Below, one piece after another: positions 1 to 5,176 of a stretch of 7,420 nt of DNA; positions within the stretch are counted from its first letter, which is position 1, and the number at the start of each line of letters is the position of its first letter. The notes under the pieces are model-generated. The model had not been told where the DNA came from. It was given only the letters and a program-made list of their open reading frames with translations, and searched no databases. This DNA comes from Candidatus Poseidoniaceae archaeon (GTDB lineage Archaea > Thermoplasmatota > Poseidoniia > Poseidoniales > Poseidoniaceae). The stretch spans positions 8,917-16,336 of the forward strand of contig DUJJ01000166.1 of the NCBI GenBank assembly GCA_013329865.1, read 5' to 3'. The position numbers and the translations under genes are program-made.

Positions 1-1712
1 GTAATGTTCTCTTTACCACTTGGTTTGAAGGTGTTTGCCAAGGTTTTCAATTCGATTATTATAGAATCAACTTCATTATCTGATAGTGCAACTCCTGGTG
101 CTATTTTCGGGATTTCCGAGGGTGAGATATAACCTAATTCAGCGCCAATAATTCCTGCTGATGCGAGTATTTTTGGCCGTAAATCGGGCGTGTTCACATC
201 ATAGCCACGAGATTCTAAAAATCGCATTATCAATGCTTGCTGTGCCACTGTAAAATTCCCCTCAGAGGATTCCATCACGGTTTCAACTAATTGTTCAAAG
301 GCGAGGATATTGCGTTCTAATCGGTCGATTACGCGTCTTTCTTCTGGGGTTAAGTGGACAGCACCATGATGTAGTATTTTCAACACTCTGTTTCGGCGCG
401 CGATATTTGGATCTTGCAATCCTTCCGCTTCTGAGAGATCGACATGTAAATCAAATAAAGCGTGTAATCGACCTGAAATACTTGGTATTCGTAGGTCAAG
501 ACCGATAGATTTGGCAACTTCTTCGAAGGCCATTCTGGCCTTTACTAAATCTCCTTCATGTAAATCGATGGTATTTGACAGTTGATCTCTGAGCGAACTT
601 CTGGCGTTTTCAAATTGCCTTATTGCTTCACGCTCCGACCATGAATTTGGCATACTGTTGATGGCATCTCTTTCTGAATCAATCTTGAATTCTAATTTCA
701 TCATCACATCAGTTAAGTAAGCACGTACTGACATTATGTCCACAGGTATGCCGTGATTACTCAAACTATCAATAAAGGCTTCAAAGTCCTGGCTATTTGA
801 GGTGGAACTTACCGTCAGGAAATCTCTTGCAGCCGATTCAATCTCAGCCATCCTAGATTGGACCTCGAGAATCGCTGCTTCCCGCTCCAATGAATCGATT
901 TCTACTGCATTGATTATGCTGGGAGCAGATTGATTCATTTGCGGAATTGGCTCATCAGGAACTTTTTTTGATTGAACATTCCGCAGCGCGTCATCGATTG
1001 AGTTGGCAACTTCCACACGGGAGATGTCCAAGCCATCGTCAGCAAGATTATTTCTCAATTCAGATTCATCCTCAAAACTCCATCCTTCAGGATGCTCTTC
1101 GATGAATTTGTCAACACTATCTTGAATCGCTGCTGGAGGTATGTCATCATCATCAGTAGGATTTGGTATGACAATTTTCGATTTAGCATTGTCATTTTTA
1201 CGCTTGAGAGATTTCTTGACTTTGCCCCAAGAGCCCTGCTGAGACGCTAATACCCCAGCGACACGAACAAGTAAGGTTTGCTTATCACCAGTCAAAGGTA
1301 GCTCCAATGTTTTGCACAGTGCATGAATGTCCTGCTTGTTCATCGAGTCTAAATTTTCAGCAGTCAGAAGCTTTGGATCCTCATACAAGTGTAGGTAAAG
1401 TCGCTGGCGTCTCTCTCTAATAGACCCTGACTTTTTCAATCCAAAAACGCCCAGTATTTCACCAAGCTGTTTGTTCTTGATTGCTTTGATATTTTCTTTA
1501 GTAAGGTCCCATTCTGACAAAACGAGATTTTTGATTAATCTTGCTCTGACAATCTCGACGGGTCCGGTTTTCGGCAACTCACTAGCCGCTGCAATCTCTT
1601 TGAGGCGGTCAAAACGAGCTTGATACAACTCGCAAAGAAGGTCAACCTTGTCTGTCACCACATCACCTTGATTGATATGTGTACCAAGGAGTATATGTGG
1701 TTTCGCTATCAT
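1..1712 (-). CDS. SAP-like repeat protein, large, helical; partial (C-terminus beyond the left edge)
   Basis: I do not recognise a named family for the whole protein. Translating the minus strand from ATG 1712 gives 570 codons with no stop, running off the left edge. Residues ~33-65, ~75-110 and ~119-153 each look like a SAP-type helix-extended-helix unit: a helix, a short turn with a small or Gly residue (ELPKTG, FGLKKSG, LELPLTGD), then a basic or amphipathic helix. SAP domains usually bind DNA or chromatin, so nucleic-acid binding is inferred. An acidic linker follows (~180-250; NPTDDDDIPP and several D/E-rich stretches). The rest (~260-570) is charged and helix-rich, with no enzyme motif I can name. 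No signal peptide or membrane segment is visible, so it is probably cytoplasmic. No ribosome-binding site precedes ATG 1712. Tandem GTG codons 18-19, just after AAGGTGAT, are an alternative start. It is divergent from the coiled-coil gene at 1812. That this is a real gene is fairly sure; its function is not known. Confidence 0.8.
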   Translation of the reverse strand, partial: MIAKPHILLGTHINQGDVVTDKVDLLCELYQARFDRLKEIAAASELPKTGPVEIVRARLIKNLVLSEWDLTKENIKAIKNKQLGEILGVFGLKKSGSIRERRQRLYLHLYEDPKLLTAENLDSMNKQDIHALCKTLELPLTGDKQTLLVRVAGVLASQQGSWGKVKKSLKRKNDNAKSKIVIPNPTDDDDIPPAAIQDSVDKFIEEHPEGWSFEDESELRNNLADDGLDISRVEVANSIDDALRNVQSKKVPDEPIPQMNQSAPSIINAVEIDSLEREAAILEVQSRMAEIESAARDFLTVSSTSNSQDFEAFIDSLSNHGIPVDIMSVRAYLTDVMMKLEFKIDSERDAINSMPNSWSEREAIRQFENARSSLRDQLSNTIDLHEGDLVKARMAFEEVAKSIGLDLRIPSISGRLHALFDLHVDLSEAEGLQDPNIARRNRVLKILHHGAVHLTPEERRVIDRLERNILAFEQLVETVMESSEGNFTVAQQALIMRFLESRGYDVNTPDLRPKILASAGIIGAELGYISPSEIPKIAPGVALSDNEVDSIIIELKTLANTFKPSGKENI

Positions 1713-1811
1713 GTGACGGTTTTTTTTGCATTTTTGTGGTGTTTTTCGCCTTCCGCAAAGGTATTGTATACTTGAATATCTAGCCGTAGATGGAGCACGG
1801 TGGTTTTTGCC
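1713..1811. promoter_or_regulatory. Divergent promoter region with phased A/T-tracts
   Basis: This 99-bp spacer separates two divergent genes and must carry both promoters. On the plus strand it holds a T8 run (1720-1727) and two T5 runs (1731-1735, 1742-1746). Their centres are about 9.5 and 11 bp apart, close to one helical turn, which is the classic arrangement for intrinsically curved DNA. The palindrome GTATAC (around 1765-1770) could serve as a TATA-like core for the leftward gene. GAATATC (1773-1779) lies about 25 bp before GTG 1800 and could serve the rightward gene. Two similar elements flank the spacer: ACGGTTTTTTTTGCA (1716-1730) and ACGGTGGTTTTTGCCA (1797-1812). Promoter positions are inferred. 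Confidence 0.5.
1799..1804 (+). promoter_or_regulatory. Possible ribosome-binding site GGTGGT for the coiled-coil gene
   Basis: GGTGGT sits 7 nt before ATG 1812 and can pair in part with the archaeal 16S 3' end (CACC core). It favours ATG 1812 over the in-frame GTG at 1800, which this element itself overlaps. The match is imperfect. A leaderless transcript starting near 1800 remains possible. Confidence 0.35.
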
Positions 1812-2384
1812 ATGAGTCGTAGTTTCAAATCTGCTAAAAGTGCGCTGAAGGATACCAACGGAATTGCAGATTCACTTGCCGAAACAATCAGAAATGATTT
1901 CAAGAAAAATATAACTGGTTTAGATGATGCCTTGAATCAACGAATGTCCGAGGCTGAAAAAGCAATATTGGAGTCGTCAAAAGCACGAGAAGCAATGGTT
2001 GCTGGTATTGGAAGCATGAAAAAGGCGGTCGAAAAGGCCCAGAGGAAATTTTCAAAAAATAACAATCTAGAGGAACTCCGTAACACAATGGTTGAGGTGT
2101 ATACTGATATCAACCGCCTAAAATTAGCAAATGAAAAAATCTCCTCGGATATATCTCTTGTATTGCATCCTAACATGTCTGCGGTAGAAGCAGTGGAAAG
2201 ATTTGCCTCGGACCTGCAAAGGTTTGCTGGAACATGGGAAAGAATCGCCCGAGATATTGATCAATCAATCACCGACTTATGTGATGATCAGACCCCATCA
2301 GAGTTGATTGATTTGGAAAATTACATCTCGAATCAAGGTCTTGATAAATTGGTTGAAGATTTGGTTAACTTTGAGTCAGAGTAA
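1812..2384 (+). CDS. Small all-helical coiled-coil-like protein, function unknown
   Basis: This is a 190-residue protein with no family I can name. It is rich in Lys, Glu, Asp, Ala and Ser, poor in Pro and Gly over residues 1-115, and lacks signal peptide, membrane segment and metal or catalytic motifs. The N-terminal 13 residues are basic (RSFKSAKSALK). Heptad-like hydrophobic spacing runs through ~18-80 (IADSLAETI, LDDALNQRM, MVAGIGSMKKAVEKA) and ~86-118 (LEELRNTMVEVYTDINRL). A shorter helical C-terminal part follows HPN at 119-121 and ends in an acidic tail (NFESE). An adaptor or filament-like role is conceivable, but nothing in the sequence proves it. The start is ATG 1812; GTG 1800 would add four residues. 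The gene is divergent from the SAP-repeat gene and ends 2 bp from the convergent HemC-like gene. The shared spacer with the SAP gene hints at linked function. Confidence 0.8.
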   Translation: MSRSFKSAKSALKDTNGIADSLAETIRNDFKKNITGLDDALNQRMSEAEKAILESSKAREAMVAGIGSMKKAVEKAQRKFSKNNNLEELRNTMVEVYTDINRLKLANEKISSDISLVLHPNMSAVEAVERFASDLQRFAGTWERIARDIDQSITDLCDDQTPSELIDLENYISNQGLDKLVEDLVNFESE

Positions 2385-2386
2385 TA

Positions 2387-3541
2387 TCATAACTTCATCA
2401 GACCAGGCTTAGCTAGCGCATAATCGTCGGGCATACCGATAACTACTCTGGTTAATTCGTCGTGCTCCTGTTGCATCAAGTCAATAATGAATTTTGTATC
2501 TTTGATTAGCACATTCTTACCTCGTTCATATCTATTGTCCGCAATGGGTTCTATGCGCACCATTTCTAGTGAAACATCACTATTTTTACTCAATATTTCA
2601 CAATATATACAAATTCTTGGTCCCTGAATTAAATTTCTCGATGGGTTCCATTTGGTTCTGGAATCACGGGTTTTTTTACCACTTGGGATTAGGTAATTTT
2701 CGCCAATTTTCAATGCATAAGAATCGTCAATAAGTTTCACATATTGCTTAAGTATTGTTGATAATTTCTTTTGTTCGACGAAAATTCCAGAAATCTGTTT
2801 CAGTTCATCCCCTAATGATTCATATATCGAATTCTCAATCTCATAGCAGACTTCGGCAGCCGTGTCATTAATATTACTAATGACTGCACTTGGAAAACCA
2901 CGACGTGACACTAATACGGTAAACCCTTCAAGAGGTGGGGGTATGAACATTGAGCGTTCAAACTCCTGCGATGGCTTCTCTCTTTGCATCCCCAAAGTAT
3001 GGCGTCTGACCCTGGTTTTAATTTGACTAAACATCCCCCGAGAGATGACATAACCGTCGAGTTCACCACTATCCCTCAGCGATTCAAGTAATTCTAGCTC
3101 TTCGTCAGTCTGTAATAGACTGACATCAATATCCATACTTTGGCTGCTAGCAAATTCCGCGAGGGTAAATACTTTCAAGTCTGAACGCATCCGTAACAGT
3201 TGTCTTTTGATCAATTCTTTTTCACATACAACTGCTCCACCGTACGGCAAATATTCTGGTTTGTCATCGGCAACCAAAACCCAGGTTGGTTCTCTTCTAG
3301 CTAAAAATGCAGAAATCTGTAATCCGTCGTGATTAAGTTTCTTCCACTGATTAATACTCATCGCTAACAAATCAGCATTACCCTTTCTCAGGCTTTCTAC
3401 TGCTATTTCCATGTGAGGAATTTCAGTCATCTTAAAATTGAATAAATCGCGGTTTTGGACAATCACATTTTCCACTTGGAGACGAACTCCGTCATAACTT
3501 GATGGCGTGGTTAAAACCTCTAATCTAGGCTTCTCATCCAT
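2387..3541 (-). CDS. HemC-fold (hydroxymethylbilane synthase-like) protein lacking catalytic residues
   Basis: This is a 384-residue protein whose first ~255 residues follow the HemC pattern in order. TTPSSYDGVRLQVENV (11-26) matches the N-terminal TRxSxLAxxQ strand-helix. SLRKGNADLLAMSINQW (50-66) matches ALLxGxxDIAVHSLKDV. LQISAFLARREPTWVLVA (74-91) matches the L..AxxxREDPRDxxVS segment, and LPYGGAVV (98-105) matches LPxGxxVG. DGYVISRGM (162-170) matches YDAIILAxAGL, and PPLEGFTVLVSRRG (202-215) matches PAVGQGAxxIECR. True HemC polymerises porphobilinogen on a Cys-linked dipyrromethane cofactor. Here the HSLKD aspartate position is Gln65, the GGCQVPIG cysteine position is Leu247, and the SSLRR and RGNVxTR arginine motifs are absent. 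Residues ~256-384 look unlike usual domain 3 and include a basic stretch at 288-302. HemC activity is therefore unlikely; a ligand-binding or changed role is inferred. An alternative is another type II periplasmic-binding-like fold. ATG 3541 is chosen for its GAGGT site; ATG 3592 is in frame but less likely. Confidence 0.7.
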   Translation of the reverse strand: MDEKPRLEVLTTPSSYDGVRLQVENVIVQNRDLFNFKMTEIPHMEIAVESLRKGNADLLAMSINQWKKLNHDGLQISAFLARREPTWVLVADDKPEYLPYGGAVVCEKELIKRQLLRMRSDLKVFTLAEFASSQSMDIDVSLLQTDEELELLESLRDSGELDGYVISRGMFSQIKTRVRRHTLGMQREKPSQEFERSMFIPPPLEGFTVLVSRRGFPSAVISNINDTAAEVCYEIENSIYESLGDELKQISGIFVEQKKLSTILKQYVKLIDDSYALKIGENYLIPSGKKTRDSRTKWNPSRNLIQGPRICIYCEILSKNSDVSLEMVRIEPIADNRYERGKNVLIKDTKFIIDLMQQEHDELTRVVIGMPDDYALAKPGLMKL

Positions 3542-3548
3542 CGTATTT

Positions 3549-3553
3549 ACCTC
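3549..3553 (-). promoter_or_regulatory. Ribosome-binding site GAGGT deciding the start of the HemC-like gene
   Basis: On the minus strand GAGGT lies 7 nt before ATG 3541. This is good Shine-Dalgarno spacing and supports that start over the in-frame ATG at 3592, which would add 17 residues of non-family sequence at the N-terminus. Confidence 0.6.
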
Positions 3554-3556
3554 GGC

Positions 3557-3620
3557 TCGGACTGCTCCGAACGGTTTGTGGTAACAGACCATTGGTTAAG
3601 AAGGGCACCCTGCGTGGGTG
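3557..3620. promoter_or_regulatory. Three consecutive short hairpins in the divergent HemC-like/prenyl synthase spacer
   Basis: The 83-bp spacer (3542-3624) contains three inverted repeats. TCGGA-CTGC-TCCGA occupies 3557-3570. GGTTTGT-GGTA-ACAGACC occupies 3573-3590, with one T/G pair that would be a G-U wobble only in the rightward RNA. CACCC-TGCGT-GGGTG occupies 3606-3620. The third would pair over most of the ribosome-binding site of the prenyl synthase. A TATA-like TATTTA at 3544-3549 could place a rightward transcript start near 3571-3575, which would leave hairpins two and three in the leader. Function as a regulatory leader is inferred. Confidence 0.35.
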
Positions 3621-3621
3621 A
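3617..3621 (+). promoter_or_regulatory. Ribosome-binding site GGTGA of the prenyl synthase
   Basis: GGTGA matches the archaeal anti-Shine-Dalgarno core and lies 3 nt before ATG 3625. The spacing is short but acceptable in archaea. Four of its five bases (3617-3620) fall in the 3' arm of the 3606-3620 inverted repeat. Confidence 0.55.
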
Positions 3622-3624
3622 GTT

Positions 3625-4602
3625 ATGGGGCAAATTCAACCAGATGTAGAGCAGGGTCTGGATACGTTGCGCCAGCAAATTGATACAGCACTCGAAGAAA
3701 TGATCGCAACAAGAATAGATTCTGGCGAAGTGGTTGAATTGTCAGGAAGGGTATTACTTGCCGGTGGCAAACGCTTACGGCCGATTATGATGTGTTTGTC
3801 ATACGAGATTGCTGGTGGCAAGGACTTGTCAAAAATTATGCCGCTTGCTATGGCATTCGAATTTTTACATACAGCAACACTAGTCCATGATGACATCAAT
3901 GATGGGGCCACTCACCGAAGAGGAATTCCAACAATTCACGAAACTGCAGGATTGTCCAAAGCGATAATAGCCGGTGACTGGCTATTCGTTCAAGGCTATG
4001 CTTTAGGTGGTCAGTATAACCAAGACATTGTGACAAATATCGCAAACTGCTGCTCAAGCATTGCAGTTTCTGAATTCTCGCAAATTGACCACATCCAAAA
4101 TCTAAAAACCTCTCCAGAGGATTATATTGCGATAGTCAAGGGCAAAACTGCAGGTCCGTTTGCTTCTGGATGCCGTTCTGCCGGGATAGTAGCGGAAGCC
4201 TCTGAAGAGCAACTACATGCGCTGGAGGAGTTTGGTAATGAAATTGGTATTGCATACCAACTTGTTGATGATTTACTCGATTTACTTGGTGATGACCAAA
4301 TCGGCAAACCGCGCGGCACGGACGTACACGAGGGAAAAATGACGTTACCCCTGATTCACTCGCTCACATTATCGCATGGAGCAGACCGTGACAGATTGGC
4401 AGAAATCATCAATAATTTTGCTGACGATTTGCTTGATGAGTTAATACAATTACTTGAAAAATCTGATAGTTTTAATTACACCAAGATACTAATCAAAAAC
4501 CACTTCGAGAGAGCAATCAATCACCTAAGTATGTTCCCCAAATCAAGCGCAAAAATACTGCTTGAAAATGTAGCAGAGTATGCAACAACCAGGAAACTGT
4601 AA
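3625..4602 (+). CDS. Trans-isoprenyl diphosphate synthase (geranylgeranyl or longer-chain)
   Basis: This enzyme adds isopentenyl diphosphate units head to tail to an allylic diphosphate. In archaea the C20 product feeds membrane ether lipids; longer products serve quinone tails. All family motifs are present in the 325 residues: GGKRLRP (47-53), the first aspartate-rich motif DDIND (89-93) followed by RRG (98-100), KGKTA (172-176), and the second aspartate-rich motif DDLLD (215-219) followed by GKPRGTD (227-233) and EGKMTLP (236-242). The length is normal. The fifth residue before the first motif is Ala84 (HTATLVHDD), where typical archaeal type I GGPP synthases have an aromatic residue. Small residues there are common in long-chain synthases such as IspB, so product length is uncertain and I give no gene symbol. 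ATG 3625 follows GGTGA. The gene is divergent from the HemC-like gene, with the pilin gene 79 bp downstream on the same strand. Confidence 0.93.
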   Translation: MGQIQPDVEQGLDTLRQQIDTALEEMIATRIDSGEVVELSGRVLLAGGKRLRPIMMCLSYEIAGGKDLSKIMPLAMAFEFLHTATLVHDDINDGATHRRGIPTIHETAGLSKAIIAGDWLFVQGYALGGQYNQDIVTNIANCCSSIAVSEFSQIDHIQNLKTSPEDYIAIVKGKTAGPFASGCRSAGIVAEASEEQLHALEEFGNEIGIAYQLVDDLLDLLGDDQIGKPRGTDVHEGKMTLPLIHSLTLSHGADRDRLAEIINNFADDLLDELIQLLEKSDSFNYTKILIKNHFERAINHLSMFPKSSAKILLENVAEYATTRKL

Positions 4603-4631
4603 TCACAGAAACAACAAGATTTTGCAGTATT

Positions 4632-4645
4632 GCTGTAGAAACAGC
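4632..4645 (+). other. Small inverted repeat in the prenyl synthase-pilin spacer
   Basis: GCTGT-AGAA-ACAGC is a perfect 5-bp stem with a 4-nt loop, 29 bp after the prenyl synthase stop. No T-run follows it, so it is not a convincing terminator. It may be chance or a weak processing or attenuation signal. The remainder of the 79-bp spacer shows no clear TATA box or ribosome-binding site for the pilin gene. Confidence 0.2.
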
Positions 4646-4681
4646 CGGTTGATTCAAGTTAGATGATGTCTACGCACAATC

Positions 4682-5176
4682 ATGGACAAATGGCCTGTGA
4701 GGGATGATGAGGCTGTTAGCCCAGTGATTGCCACAGTTCTACTACTTGCTATCACAGTGATGCTATCTAGTATGGTTTTCATTATGATGCAAGGAGCAAT
4801 CAACTCAGTTGAAAAATCTGAACCAGACGTCACAGTGAGTGTCAAAGGTCTCTCAAACGGCTTCCATGTAGTGAGGATTACTAGTTTGGACCAAGCATTG
4901 GACCCCGCCCGACTAGAGTATCAAATCTATAGTCAGGAAGATCTGAACTCAAAAGAATTCTCAGGCTTCGTAGATGACGTAGATGTATACGGGGCTATAG
5001 GTTCAAATGTATCTTTTCACGATAGGGATGCAGGTTACTCAGTAACTCAGGGAGATTATTTCGTTATCGATTCTGAAACTATTGGTGCCAAGGATGGAAC
5101 CTGGAGCATGAAGTTAATTGACCAGAGTTCGAATGTAATGCTGTTTGATGTGAAGTTGGTATTGATTCAGGATTAG
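4682..5176 (+). CDS. Archaeal type IV pilin-like protein (Pilin_N / DUF1628 type)
   Basis: This 164-residue surface protein carries the archaeal pilin N-terminal signature. A short charged leader (1-10, ending RDDE) is followed by AVSPVIATVLLLAITVML and a hydrophobic helix to about residue 36. The SPV motif and helix match haloarchaeal-type pilins processed by a prepilin peptidase. Cleavage just before or near Ala11 is inferred. The mature part (40-164) alternates hydrophobic and polar residues in a beta-rich way (PDVTVSVKGL, DYFVIDSETIG, WSMKLIDQ, VMLFDVKLVLIQD) and has no cysteines. It probably sits in the membrane or assembles into a fibre, possibly for adhesion. No pilus ATPase, membrane platform or peptidase gene lies nearby, so assembly proteins would have to be elsewhere. 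No ribosome-binding site precedes ATG 4682. The gene overlaps the convergent moaA gene by 4 bp at the stop codons. Confidence 0.85.
   Translation: MDKWPVRDDEAVSPVIATVLLLAITVMLSSMVFIMMQGAINSVEKSEPDVTVSVKGLSNGFHVVRITSLDQALDPARLEYQIYSQEDLNSKEFSGFVDDVDVYGAIGSNVSFHDRDAGYSVTQGDYFVIDSETIGAKDGTWSMKLIDQSSNVMLFDVKLVLIQD

Noticed and set aside
1720..1746. T-runs as a transcription terminator
   Set aside because: They are T-rich on the plus strand, but no plus-strand gene lies upstream; they sit in a divergent promoter spacer.
1709..2176. Minus-strand reading frames opposite the spacer and the coiled-coil gene (1709-1903, 1900-2088, 1937-2176)
   Set aside because: They overlap each other and the better supported genes, and have implausible composition; they are shadows.
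1812..2384. ESCRT-III/CdvB-like or phage-shock PspA-like identity for the coiled-coil protein
   Set aside because: Length, basic N-terminus and helices are broadly similar, but no specific motif of either family is visible; similarity of coiled coils is weak evidence.
2387..3541. Annotation as a working hydroxymethylbilane synthase (hemC)
   Set aside because: The framework matches, but the cofactor cysteine, catalytic aspartate and arginine motifs are absent, so the gene symbol would mislead.
3542..3592. Longer start (ATG 3592) for the HemC-like gene
   Set aside because: It adds 17 residues unlike the family N-terminus and ignores the well-spaced GAGGT before ATG 3541.
3636..4319. Minus-strand frames opposite the prenyl synthase (3636-3911, 4122-4319)
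   Set aside because: The plus strand carries every prenyl synthase motif; the antisense frames are Ser/Pro-rich with no family features.
4632..4645. Hairpin as a terminator of the prenyl synthase transcript
   Set aside because: The stem is only 5 bp and no T-run follows; it is kept only as a low-confidence inverted repeat.
4654..4845. Minus-strand frame opposite the pilin N-terminus
   Set aside because: It is antisense to the highly characteristic pilin helix and has no support of its own.
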